Assembly: GCF_002899455.1 (NCBI RefSeq)
Contig: NZ_PPFB01000001.1
Span: 7,200,501-7,264,500 of the forward strand
Direction of reading: 5' to 3'
Length of the DNA: 64,000 nt
DNA from: Streptomyces sp. DH-12
Lineage (GTDB): Bacteria > Actinomycetota > Actinomycetes > Streptomycetales > Streptomycetaceae
In this document: positions 17,920 to 26,242 of the stretch, piece by piece
How the letters are laid out: every line of letters begins with the position of its first letter
How positions within the stretch are numbered: position 1 is the stretch's first letter
Translations under genes and position numbers: made by a program
Notes under the pieces: generated by a model
The model's database searches: none
The model's input: only the letters and a program-made list of their open reading frames with translations
Told to the model about the DNA's origin: nothing

Positions 17920-18830
17920 AAATGCGGATCATGGCCTGTCCCAGGCCGGTGGTCGAACGCTTTTCCGCGCCCCACGAGAGGGCCTCCCCCGAAGACTCGT
18001 CAGCCGGTTCCAGGCGAATCATGTGATCGTCCAGCACTGCCGACAAGCAAACTTTCCCCCTTTTCGGCGGTTTGAGGGTGATGTCATTTGCATTCCGAAT
18101 CCTCCCTATTGGTCATGGGTGGCGCGGAGTCCGGGATCGAGGGACCTGGTCGTCGCGGAGCCGTCCGTGTTTCTCGCCCATGGTTCGGCAGGCCGATGGG
18201 CGGCCCGGACGGCTTTCCGCCCGCCTCGAGCGGTGGGATGTGCTCCGGGCTCGCCCCGGAGCACGCCGGGTTCACCGTCTTGAGCCTCCCCCCTTGGAGG
18301 GAACGGCCGCACTCTTGATCCCGGTCGTGTCCGACCGGCAGCACTCCCCGCTGTCGCCCAGGGGCACGATGGTCGGAACGTTCTGCACACTTCTTCGACC
18401 TCCCGGGAACCTCGAGATCGAGCGGGAAGAGCGTTATGCGTGTCCTGCGTGCCTCATCTCGTGGTGCCCTGATGTCCTTGGCGCGGTTCTCGTCCTTCAT
18501 GCTCCTCGACCGGTGTTCCGGCACAGGCACGCAGCTCCGCCCGTCCCGCCGACTGCGCCGAGGGCGGCATCGGCACGCCGTCGACGGCCACTCCCGCGCC
18601 GTCCTGAGCATCACTTACCCCGATGTGCCGAGCACCGGGGACTCGGGCGTGCGCATCCGTCGTCGCGCGGCCCCGACCGCGGACGTGTTCGCGCAGTTCA
18701 CGGCTCCGGCCTCGCCGGTCGGCCCGGGCGGCGAAAAGCGCGTCGGGCCCTCGGGCAACCGGACGGCGTCACGGCGTGAACATTCCGCCCATTCCCTCAC
18801 AGGCGCGACACCCGACCGCGAGGCGGCGAG
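17920..18830. other. No intact gene recognised (about 0.9 kb)
   Basis: A minus-strand stretch at 17920-18046 (IRLEPADESSGEALSWGAEK) looks coding-like and lies just upstream of the GNAT-like gene, possibly the end of a lost gene. The rest holds only low-quality open frames. No repeats or IS ends were recognised. Confidence 0.4.
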
Positions 18831-18832
18831 CC

Positions 18833-18858
18833 CCTCCTTGTTCATACGAACAAGGAGG
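18833..18858 (+). promoter_or_regulatory. Palindromic operator/hairpin overlapping the deoR ribosome site
   Basis: CCTCCTTGTTC at 18833-18843 and its exact complement GAACAAGGAGG at 18848-18858 are separated by ATAC. The right arm contains the AGGAGG ribosome binding site. As DNA it resembles a DeoR-family operator (GTTC-N4-GAAC core). As RNA it would form an 11-bp stem hiding the ribosome site. The core TGTTCATACGAACA occurs again, inverted, at 22471-22484. Confidence 0.65.
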
Positions 18859-18866
18859 TGTTAGAA

Positions 18867-18896
18867 ATGGCGCATGAGCGCCGGAGACCGTCTTGA
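18867..18896 (+). other. Possible 9-codon ORF overlapping the deoR start
   Basis: ATG 18867 sits 8 nt after AGGAGG, the ideal distance, and encodes MAHERRRPS then TGA, overlapping the first codons of the regulator at 18874 in another frame. The regulator's own ATG is 15 nt from the same AGGAGG. Either the ribosome uses the farther ATG or the short peptide is translated and affects initiation. Confidence 0.3.
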
Positions 18897-19659
18897 CCTG
18901 ACCCTGCGGCTCGTCCAGAACGCGGGCAAGCTGTCCGTGTCGGAACTGGCCGGACGTCTCGGCGTCTCGGAGATGACCGTTCGCCGGGACCTGAACGCGC
19001 TGGAGAGCCGGGGCCTGCTGCGCCGGGTCCACGGGGGCGCCGTTCCCGTGCGCCCGCGGGAAGAAGGCGGGGGCTTCCTCGCCCGGCGCGAGTGGCAGGC
19101 CGCGACCAAGGACCGGCTGGGGGCCGCGGTCGCCGCGATGATCGAACCGGGGTCAAGGGTGCTGCTGGACGCGGGCACCACCACGGTTCACGTCGCCGAA
19201 CACCTGGCGGAGCGCGCCCCGCTCACGGTGGCCGTGCTGAGCCTGCAGGCAGCCGAGGTCCTGGCGGACAGGCCGGGCATCGAACTTTTCGTCGTGGGAG
19301 GGCGATCGCGTCCGGGTGAACGCTCGCTGGTGGGCCCCCTGGCGCTGCGCACCCTGGAAGCCCTGAGCTTCGACTGCTTCGTCATGTCGATCGGCGGGGT
19401 CCACGCCGAACGCGGCTGGACGGAGCTCTCCCTCGACGACGCGGCGGTCAAGCAGGTGGGTCTCGTGCAGGCGGCACGGACCGTCGTAGTGGCGGACGCC
19501 ACCAAACTCGGCGTGCGAGCGTTCAGCCGGGTGGCTCCGCTGAGCGCGGTGGGCGCCTTCGTCACCGATGCCGCGGCGGAGGACGTGCAGACCCATCCGC
19601 ACGGGCCGCTCACCCTCCAGACGCTGAGGGAGGCCGGGGTCGAGGTCCACCTGGCGTGA
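18874..19659 (+). CDS. DeoR/GlpR-family transcriptional regulator
   Basis: The 261-aa product is a sugar-metabolism type repressor. The N-terminal winged HTH is at 3-57 (RLDLTLRLVQNAGKLSVSEL, SEMTVRRDLNALESRG). The C-terminal DeoRC sensor domain follows from about 75 (VLLDAGTTTVHVAEHLAERA, LFVVGGRSRPGERSLVGPLA, AARTVVVADATKLGVRAFSR). Such regulators bind phosphorylated sugars. A palindrome directly over its ribosome site suggests autoregulation. No sugar gene is adjacent, so the ligand cannot be inferred. The start at 18874 fits the family; the spacing problem is described with the 9-codon ORF. Confidence 0.88.
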   Translation: MSAGDRLDLTLRLVQNAGKLSVSELAGRLGVSEMTVRRDLNALESRGLLRRVHGGAVPVRPREEGGGFLARREWQAATKDRLGAAVAAMIEPGSRVLLDAGTTTVHVAEHLAERAPLTVAVLSLQAAEVLADRPGIELFVVGGRSRPGERSLVGPLALRTLEALSFDCFVMSIGGVHAERGWTELSLDDAAVKQVGLVQAARTVVVADATKLGVRAFSRVAPLSAVGAFVTDAAAEDVQTHPHGPLTLQTLREAGVEVHLA

Positions 19660-19792
19660 CGGCCGTCGGCTCCGCGTCCAGGACAGGCGAGACCCGTCTC
19701 ACGCGGCGGGCCGTCCGCACGGGCCCCGGTGTGCGCCGGCCTCGGCTCCGCGCAGGCCGTGTCGCGGCCTCCTGCGCTCCGCCTGCCGGTGT

Positions 19793-20671
19793 TCAGGACC
19801 GCGCCGGGGGACCTCCGGCCCGGCCGTCGGCGATCAGATGCCGCAGGGCACGGGCCACCTGCTCCGGGTCCTGGAGCTGAAGTCCGTGTCCCACACCGTG
19901 CAGCTGTGCGATCCGTACGTCGGGGACCCGCGCCCTGATGAACTCGACGTCCGCATCGGTGAGGAGGCCGCCGGCCGCCGGGTCGGCCCGGAGCAGCGCG
20001 ACGGGAACGCCCAACCGGCCCAGCAGGCCCTCGTCCAGCCGCCGGTACGTATCGGTGAAGCGCTGCGTCACCGCGTCGAGAAAGTCGCCGTCGTGCCGGA
20101 ACAGGGAAGCGGCCATCTCCCGGACGTACGGGTGGTCCTCGCCGAAGACGTCGGCCATCGTGGCGGTTCCCTGCGGGGTCGGGACCTCCAGTGCCAGGAG
20201 GCCGTCCAGCACGTCGCGCTCCGACGAGACGACGGTGGTCAGAGTCCGCCACGATCGATTCATCCCGTAGGCCGACTGCATGTGGGCGAGCATCCTGCCG
20301 CGGGTCATCGGAGCGTCGCCGATGACCAGGCCGGCCACCAGATCGGGTCGGTCCTCCGCGAGCACGCCACCCACGTGGGCGCCGTGGGAGTGTCCCACCA
20401 CCCAGCAGGGCGGAACTCCGGCGTGTTCCAGGACCTCGGCCACGGCCGCGGCCGAGTCCTCCAGCCGGTAGGCCCCAGGGGCCGCCGGCGACTCCCCGTG
20501 GCCCGGCATGTCAGGACGGACCATCCGCGTTTCGTCCGACAGCAGAGAGGCCAGGGAGTCGAACCACTGACGACGGCCCGAACCGCCGTGAAGCAGGAGC
20601 AGTGTCGTCTCACCGCTGCCGAGGATGTCGTAGGCCACGCCTGCCGTGGTCCGGCGCGTCTGTGTCTGCAT
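19793..20671 (-). CDS. Alpha/beta-fold hydrolase
   Basis: The 292-aa product starts at ATG 20671 with AGGAG seven bases upstream. Features are LLLLHGGSGRRQW (oxyanion HGG), the nucleophile elbow GHSHGAHVGG, a helical lid in the middle, an acid in LLRADPAAGG and the C-terminal His in LHGVGHGLQLQDPEQ. This is a complete catalytic triad layout for a soluble esterase/hydrolase. The substrate is unknown. It is transcribed in the same direction as the acetyltransferase upstream (gap 180 bp) and converges on deoR. Confidence 0.85.
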   Translation of the reverse strand: MQTQTRRTTAGVAYDILGSGETTLLLLHGGSGRRQWFDSLASLLSDETRMVRPDMPGHGESPAAPGAYRLEDSAAAVAEVLEHAGVPPCWVVGHSHGAHVGGVLAEDRPDLVAGLVIGDAPMTRGRMLAHMQSAYGMNRSWRTLTTVVSSERDVLDGLLALEVPTPQGTATMADVFGEDHPYVREMAASLFRHDGDFLDAVTQRFTDTYRRLDEGLLGRLGVPVALLRADPAAGGLLTDADVEFIRARVPDVRIAQLHGVGHGLQLQDPEQVARALRHLIADGRAGGPPARS

Positions 20672-20851
20672 GTCACCACTCCTGAGTGATTTTCCGTGTG
20701 GAGCTCGCCGGGGGCAGGGGAGGTGAGGCGGTCGTCGAGGCGGCTGCCCCTGCCGCACGCCGGGACGCGCCAGAGCGGCGCGGGGCGGGACCGGCGGGGC
20801 GGCTCGCACGCCCTTTCGCCCCCGGATCAGCGCCGCGGGGACACCTCGGGG

Positions 20852-21679
20852 TCATGCGAAGTCCTGCGGGCGGAAAGCGTGCTCCGTGAAGCTGCCGCAC
20901 GCGGTGAACCCCAGGCGCCGGTAGACCGGTGCACCGTCCGCTGTCGCCTGGAGCACCGCGCGGCACTGGCCGTGTCCGCGTGCCGCGTGCAGCGCGGCCA
21001 CGGTGACGGCGCCGCCGTAGCCGCGTCGGCGGTGGCCGGCGAGGGTGCTGATGTTGTAGATGCCGGCCACACCGGCGTGATGGAAGACTTCCGCCGAGCA
21101 GACCGGCTGGTCACGGTGGTACCCGACGAGGTACCGGGCAGGACAGTCGGGTCGGAGGGCCCAGTGGGCCGCGTCGCGGTAGAAGGCCCGCACCGTGGCG
21201 GCCGGCGGGTCCCAGTTCGCGGACAGCACCGCCGCATAGTCGGCGAGCTGTTCAGGGGTCCTGACCTGATGGATGTCCAACTCCGCGAGACGAATGCGGG
21301 GTGGGAGCGCGTCGAGGGACGCCCACATCGCCGTCTCGCTCTCGGTCGCTTTGAGGCCGGCCGCCTCGAGGCGGCCGGAGAGGTCCGAGGGCGTGGAAGC
21401 GGGTCCGACCCACCAGGAGAAGGGGCGTCCCGCGGCCTTCAGCGTGTGGACCGTCGATTCGATGCGAGCTGCGGCCTGCCCGGGGGCGAAGCGTGCGGCC
21501 GCCACGATGTTGAACGTGTCGTCGTCGGTCCCGCTGTCGGCGATCAGCAGATCGTCCGTCTCGGTCACCGTCGCACCGGCCACGTGGCGGTGAAGGTGGG
21601 CCGCGTGCTCCGCCAAGTTGGTCTCCATGCGCACGAGGATGTCCGCTGTACCGACATCTGCGCACTGCTTCGTGATCAC
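20852..21679 (-). CDS. GNAT-family N-acetyltransferase
   Basis: The 275-aa product starts at GTG 21679 with GGAG upstream. The C-terminal GNAT core is well formed: ARYLVGYHRDQPVCSAEVFH, GVAGIYNISTLAGHRRRGYG (the acetyl-CoA-binding R-R-x-G-Y-G loop), AVTVAALHAARG, and the final PVYRRLGFTACG. The N-terminal half is a degenerate second GNAT-like domain. The acceptor substrate is unknown. Confidence 0.87.
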   Translation of the reverse strand: MITKQCADVGTADILVRMETNLAEHAAHLHRHVAGATVTETDDLLIADSGTDDDTFNIVAAARFAPGQAAARIESTVHTLKAAGRPFSWWVGPASTPSDLSGRLEAAGLKATESETAMWASLDALPPRIRLAELDIHQVRTPEQLADYAAVLSANWDPPAATVRAFYRDAAHWALRPDCPARYLVGYHRDQPVCSAEVFHHAGVAGIYNISTLAGHRRRGYGGAVTVAALHAARGHGQCRAVLQATADGAPVYRRLGFTACGSFTEHAFRPQDFA

Positions 21680-21938
21680 TACGGTCTCCGATCTCTCCAG
21701 GTGTCACACGGCTTCCGCCTCGCCGGACGACCGATTCCACACCGGGTGACCCGTCAGCGATCCGGAGACGGTGAGCGGACTTGAACGAGAAGTGCTGCCG
21801 GCGCATGCGGCGGCAGATATCCTCCCGCCGCTCGGCAGGAGACGGAGCCGCGCCCCGTCGAACGCCTCCTCCGGGGCGGGGCCACTGCCCACGGGGACGA
21901 TCCTCTGCCGCGTCGCTCGACGGACTCCGTGGGGGTGT

Positions 21939-22393
21939 TCACCGTCCCGCGGCCGGCCGGCAGCCTACGGGGGAGGGGACGGACGGCGAGGGCGGGACGC
22001 TCTCGACCGGGCACCGTCTCAGGGCTTGAAGGCCGAGGTCCGCCCACACGCCTTCGTCGATCACGACATCACCGCGGGACGTCGGGGTCGAGACGGTGGC
22101 GTCGCCGGTGCCGCTCGTGAACTTCGCAGTGAGGCCGTAGACGCAGGGCGGACTGCCGCCGTTGCGCACCGCGCCGCCAGACGCTCGATGGCATCGTCGT
22201 ACGCGCAGTTCACGATCCGCACGTCGCGCAGGGCGTTCGTGGCGTCCGGCTTCAAGTGACCGGTCCTCTGGTGTCCTGTGCGCGTGCTGTCGGACCTTCT
22301 GCCGGAACGGCTGCCGTGCGAGCCGCGTTCACCGGCCAGGACGACCGGAACGACGCCGAAGGCGGCGACGGTACAGACGTTGCGAGACTTCAC
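21939..22393 (-). pseudogene. Small secreted protein, frameshifted
   Basis: GTG 22393 follows AGGGGG at good spacing and starts a signal-like sequence (MKSRNVCTVAAFGVVPVVLA). The frame continues to ALRDVRIVNCAYDDAIERLAAR, then turns arginine-rich. From about 22168 the next frame carries the natural continuation (RNGGSPPCVYGLTAKFTSG, then SRGDVVIDEGVW). One indel near 22170 has therefore broken a small exported protein. No function known. A GTTC-N4-GAAC palindrome lies about 75 bp upstream. Confidence 0.5.
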
Positions 22394-22959
22394 CTTGATC
22401 CCCCTGGATCGGCACGACGGGCGCACCGCTGGCAAACGCGATCACACTGTAACATCAATCGCACATAGCATGTTCGTATGAACATGAAGGCTGCGGGACC
22501 GTGTGGGACGGGTTGTCCCGTCGACGCGGTACACCCCGCTCCGCTCCACCGTCCTGAGAACGGCACCTCTGATCCTTCCGAGGGCTGTGCGGCGGCACGG
22601 TGGTCCATGTCGGTCTTGCTCCCATGAGAGGCATCTTCCGCTGCTGGCCGAGCGGCGGCGTTTTACGCCCTGCGCTTTCACGCCGTGACCGGCAGGAACG
22701 ACCGATGAGAGCTGCCCGGCAGCGAAGCGGACAGAGGCGAATCTGGCCGAAAGAACGCGGTGGCTGACCTCGACTTCCGTAAAGAAGCCGCAAGTTGACA
22801 GGTTTCGATCAAGGTGCCCCGAAATCAGTAACGGAATTGTCCATTCCGACCGTTCCTCGTGGTGGTTGAGGATGTCAGGGTTCGTCACCGGGAGTTCAGG
22901 CATGAGTCGTAGGGTTGGCGGCCGCCAAACGGATGCCGATCGGGAAGGTGCTGGTCGTC
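22394..22959. other. Intergenic; one regulatory palindrome only
   Basis: No frame here looks like a real gene on either strand. It contains the palindrome at 22469-22486 and the leaders of the flanking genes. The stretch at 22440-22490 is notably AT-richer than its surroundings, as expected for a promoter region. Confidence 0.5.
22469..22486. promoter_or_regulatory. Second copy of the DeoR-type palindrome
   Basis: CATGTTCGTATGAACATG is a palindrome with GTAT in the centre. Its inner 14 bases are the exact reverse complement of the deoR operator core at 18839-18852. It lies upstream of the minus-strand secreted-protein pseudogene. A shared site suggests, as inference, that the DeoR protein controlled this promoter. 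Confidence 0.5.
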
Positions 22960-23556
22960 ATGACTTCCACATTGTTCGATGTGCTGGGATCCGAGTGGTT
23001 CTGCGTGACCGCGGCCCGGGGACTGGGGGAGGCAGACGTAGTGGACCGGCTGGCTGCCGCCGGCCCGGACCCGCTGCCCCGGTATCCCATCGACGGTGTG
23101 GCTGAGCACGTCAGCCTGGACAGTTGGACGGTGCGGGTGTATTGCCCGGAGGGGTCGGGTTGGGCCTATGTGTTCGATGCGCTCCCGCAGGTGGGTGTTC
23201 CGTTCAGGGAGCCGGTGCTCAAGGAGCTGTCCAGGGGTACGGAAGCGGTGTCCGCGTGGAAGTTCCTCGACGGCACTACTCGTGTGGCGCACGCCTGTGA
23301 CGGGGAGATCCTCGCCCTGTTCGACTCGTGGAGGTTCGATCCGGCCTCCGGGAAGGAGCCGGATCGGCTCAACCGGGCCCTGGACCGGGTCGGCTTCTTC
23401 CTGGACGAGCCGGGTGACGACGCCGCCGGGCGGCGAACACGGACTTCAGCGCAGCTCCACGCCGTCGGTACGGCCACCCGGTCGTGTTCTCCCGGACAGC
23501 CTCAGCGGGTGTCTGACCGCCTCATTCCTTCAGGCGGGCATGGATGGCTTCGCTGA
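22960..23556 (+). CDS. DUF6461-type protein
   Basis: The 198-aa product starts at ATG 22960 with GGGAAGG upstream. The conserved DUF6461 pattern is present: FDVLGSEWFCVTAARGLGEA, VYCPEGSGWAYVFDAL, AVSAWKFLDGTTRVAHACDG, LALFDSWRFDPASGKEPDRL. The family is of unknown biochemical function and common in actinomycetes. The last about 30 residues are low-complexity and overlap the convergent gene's end by 35 bp, so the true stop may reflect a recent 3' change. Confidence 0.75.
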   Translation: MTSTLFDVLGSEWFCVTAARGLGEADVVDRLAAAGPDPLPRYPIDGVAEHVSLDSWTVRVYCPEGSGWAYVFDALPQVGVPFREPVLKELSRGTEAVSAWKFLDGTTRVAHACDGEILALFDSWRFDPASGKEPDRLNRALDRVGFFLDEPGDDAAGRRTRTSAQLHAVGTATRSCSPGQPQRVSDRLIPSGGHGWLR

Positions 23557-24121
23557 TGGTCCGCACCGCACGGTCGACCCCGCGCACCGTGGCCTCGGGG
23601 GAGAGCTGTTCGGATTCGTAGATGAACGTTGTGGAGCCGCGCCGGCTGCCGCAGTAGTCGACGATGCCGTGCTCGATCTGCGTCCGCAGTGCGCTCTCGT
23701 ATCCGTGACGCTCGTACGCACCGGAGTCGTCGCCGGCGATGGGGAGAAGATGGGTGGTGAGGTTCTGCAGTTTCGGCCGCAGGCCCGTAGCGGGGGAGTG
23801 CTCGAAGGCCCAGCCGTTGACGAAGACACGGTCGATCCACCCCTTCAACAGTGCAGGCATCGACCACCAGTACACGGGGAAGACCAGCACGAGATCGGTG
23901 GCACGCTCAAGACGACGGTGCTCAGCCATGACGTCAGCCGGGTAGTTGCCGCCCTCGTGGTACGCCCGCCGATCCGCCGGCGTGAACCGGGGGTCGAACC
24001 GTTCCTCGGACAGGTCGGCAATCTCGACCGAACCGGGGTGAAGAGCTGCCTCAAGTCTTCCCAGCACGTAATGCGTCAGGGACCGGGGGTCCGGGTTGGC
24101 GGCGACCAGCAGGGCATGCAT
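23522..24121 (-). CDS. NAD(P)H:quinone reductase-like flavoprotein
   Basis: The 199-aa product starts at ATG 24121. It has the flavodoxin-like fold of the DT-diaphorase/MdaB/KefF group: the N-terminal strand MHALLVAANPDPRS for FMN phosphate, the signature LVLVFPVYWWSMPALLKGWI with DRVFVNGWAFEH, and LPIAGDDSGAYERHGY. It would transfer two electrons from NAD(P)H to quinones in the cytoplasm. The NmrA-like gene upstream, which also senses NAD(P), is transcribed in the same direction (gap 102 bp). They may form a redox pair under the AraC regulator. Confidence 0.88.
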   Translation of the reverse strand: MHALLVAANPDPRSLTHYVLGRLEAALHPGSVEIADLSEERFDPRFTPADRRAYHEGGNYPADVMAEHRRLERATDLVLVFPVYWWSMPALLKGWIDRVFVNGWAFEHSPATGLRPKLQNLTTHLLPIAGDDSGAYERHGYESALRTQIEHGIVDYCGSRRGSTTFIYESEQLSPEATVRGVDRAVRTISEAIHARLKE

Positions 24122-24223
24122 CGATGGCTCCAGTTACGTGTTGACAAGTGGTGAGGATGTGCAGGACGGCGCGCGGCGCTCCGCTCTGCAGAGTCCAGTA
24201 CGCCAGGCGAAGGACCGCGGGAC

Positions 24224-25060
24224 TCAGCACCGCCAGGCTTCCGCTGCCGCGGCCCGCAGGACGAAGTCCTCGAACGTCCGCGGCGCGCGTCCCAGCACGG
24301 TGGCGACGCCGTCCGACGTCCAGGCGGCGACCCCGCGTTCAAGCAGCACGAACATCTCGGCGAGGTGCTGGGCCTCGTTCTCGCTCCAGCCCTCCTGAAC
24401 CAACGTCGCGGTGTACTCGGCCGGGGAGATGCGCCGGTAGACGATGGGCCGCCCGGACGCCCGGGAGATCAGGTCGACTGCCTCCGCCCAGGTCAGTCCG
24501 CGCGGCCCGGTCAGCTCATAGACCCGACCAGCGTGCCGGCCGGGCTCGGTCAGTACCGCGGCCGCTACGTCGGCGACGTCCTCGACGTCGATGAACGGCT
24601 CGGGGACCGCACCCGCCGGAAGCGCCAGCTCGCCGGCGGCCAGCGGGACGCGGAAGGGGTGCCCGTCGAAGTTCTGGGCGAAGTTCGAGGCACGCAGGAC
24701 GGTCCATTCCAGCGCCGAGCCGCGCACGGCGTCCTCGGCCGAGCGCATGTCCAGCCCGAACGGGGAGTCGCCCCAGTCGTCGGCGCCGTGACCGGAGAGC
24801 AGGACCAGGCGCCGCACACCGGCGGCCTCGGCCTGCGCCACGAACTCGTACACCGGACCGGGCACGGGCGGGGGCACCACGTAGACGACGGTGACGCCCC
24901 GCAGGACCTGATCCCAGCCGGCGGGCTGGAACCAGTCGAACGGGGTCTGACTGGAACGGGAGGCGGCGCGCACGGGTGTGTCGCGCAGCCGCAACCGGGC
25001 GGCCACCCGCCGGCCGGTGTTGCCCGTCGCGCCGAGGACGAGAGTGATGTCGTTACTCAT
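24224..25060 (-). CDS. NmrA-like NAD(P)-binding protein
   Basis: The 278-aa product starts at ATG 25060. It has a Rossmann glycine motif at 9-15 (LGATGNTGRRVAARL), an atypical-SDR core, LVLLSGHGAD, WTVLRASNFAQNF, DVEDVADVAAAVL and YELTGPRGLTWAEA, all typical of NmrA/NAD(P)H-quinone oxidoreductase-like proteins. It lacks a clear Tyr-x3-Lys pair, so it may be a redox sensor rather than a classical dehydrogenase. It is divergent from araC-type gene 25151. Confidence 0.87.
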   Translation of the reverse strand: MSNDITLVLGATGNTGRRVAARLRLRDTPVRAASRSSQTPFDWFQPAGWDQVLRGVTVVYVVPPPVPGPVYEFVAQAEAAGVRRLVLLSGHGADDWGDSPFGLDMRSAEDAVRGSALEWTVLRASNFAQNFDGHPFRVPLAAGELALPAGAVPEPFIDVEDVADVAAAVLTEPGRHAGRVYELTGPRGLTWAEAVDLISRASGRPIVYRRISPAEYTATLVQEGWSENEAQHLAEMFVLLERGVAAWTSDGVATVLGRAPRTFEDFVLRAAAAEAWRC

Positions 25061-25097
25061 GACAGTGAGCCAACAGCACGCACCCGGACGGTTCCAT

Positions 25098-25118
25098 AGG
25101 TGATACGCCAGATCACCT
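25098..25118. promoter_or_regulatory. Dyad between divergent nmrA-like and araC-like genes
   Basis: AGGTGAT at 25098-25104 and ATCACCT at 25112-25118 are a perfect 7-bp dyad with centres 14 bp apart. It sits in the 90-bp space between two divergent starts, where an AraC regulator would act. Confidence 0.45.
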
Positions 25119-25150
25119 GGGTAATCGTCTGGATCGTTTAGCCTTGGCGG

Positions 25151-26113
25151 GTGGATGCTTTCGGTGACCTGCTGCGCGGATTGCGGGCCCAGGGCTCGTT
25201 GTTCGGCAGCTCGACCCTGACCCCGCCCTGGTCGTTGCACTTCGTGGACGGTGCGCCGCTGACCTTGTGCACCGTCCTCTCCGGAGGCGGCTGGATCGTG
25301 CCGGAGCGCCGTCCGCCCGAGCGTCTGGGCGTCGGTGAGACAGTGATCGTGCGGGGCCCCGCGCCGTTCCTCTTCGTCGATGAGGTGGGCACCCGGGCCG
25401 AACCCGTCGCGTGCGGTGCGTTCTGCTCGACGCCCGAGCAGGGCGGGACCCAGTACCGGCTCGGCTGGCACGATGCCGGTACCGGCGGGGAGAACACGAC
25501 GACCCTGGTCGTCGGCGCCTATCCGGTGCACGGCGAGATAAGCCGCAGGCTGCTGGACGCGCTGCCCGTCGTACTGCGCGTGGGATCCGGCGACGGGCCC
25601 GACCCCGTGTGGGACCACCTCGCCGCCGAGGTCGCCGCCGACACACCGGGCCAGCAGGTCGTCCTCGACCGACTGCTGGACTGGATGCTGGTGTGTGCGC
25701 TGCGCGAGTACTTCGACCGGCCCGGCGGCACTCCGCCGGGCTGGTACTCCGCCGGGCGCGACCCGGTGGTGGGCGCCGCGCTGCGCCTGCTGCACGGGGA
25801 GCCGGCAGCGCCGTGGACGGTTGCCTCGCTGGCCAGCCGGACCGGGGTGTCGCGGGCCACGCTGGCGAAGCGGTTCACCGACCTGGTCGGCGAACCGCCG
25901 CTGACCTACCTCACCCACTGGCGCATGACGCTCGCGGCGGACCTGCTGACCGAGCGCGAGACGCTGACTGTCGCGGAGGTCGCCCGCGCCGTGGGCTACT
26001 CCGACGCGTTCGCGTTCAGCGCGGCGTTCAAACGGGTCCGCGGCATCAGCCCCAGCGCGTACCGGCGCACTGCGACGGCCCCACCCCCCCAGTCGGCCGG
26101 CACACTCCCATGA
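25151..26113 (+). CDS. AraC-family transcriptional regulator
   Basis: The 320-aa product starts at GTG 25151. The N-terminal cupin-type AraC_binding domain is at about 1-190 (SGGGWIVPERRPPERLGVGE, VIVRGPAPFLF). The C-terminal double HTH is at about 210-305 (WTVASLASRTGVSRATLAKR, FTDLVGEPPLTYLTHWRMTL, LTVAEVARAVGYSDAFAFSA, FKRVRGISPSAYR). It lies divergent from the NmrA-like gene, a very common pairing, so it probably activates or represses that gene through the dyad at 25098. Confidence 0.9.
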   Translation: MDAFGDLLRGLRAQGSLFGSSTLTPPWSLHFVDGAPLTLCTVLSGGGWIVPERRPPERLGVGETVIVRGPAPFLFVDEVGTRAEPVACGAFCSTPEQGGTQYRLGWHDAGTGGENTTTLVVGAYPVHGEISRRLLDALPVVLRVGSGDGPDPVWDHLAAEVAADTPGQQVVLDRLLDWMLVCALREYFDRPGGTPPGWYSAGRDPVVGAALRLLHGEPAAPWTVASLASRTGVSRATLAKRFTDLVGEPPLTYLTHWRMTLAADLLTERETLTVAEVARAVGYSDAFAFSAAFKRVRGISPSAYRRTATAPPPQSAGTLP

Positions 26114-26242
26114 CACGTCCCCAGCGTCCGCCCTCACCTTCAGGGCCTCCCGCTGGTCAGCGAAGTAGAGGCGCAACCGGCCTCCGAGTGTTCACCCCCG
26201 CCCAGACGAACAGCAGTCGCATCGACTGACCTTGTTCTTTGT

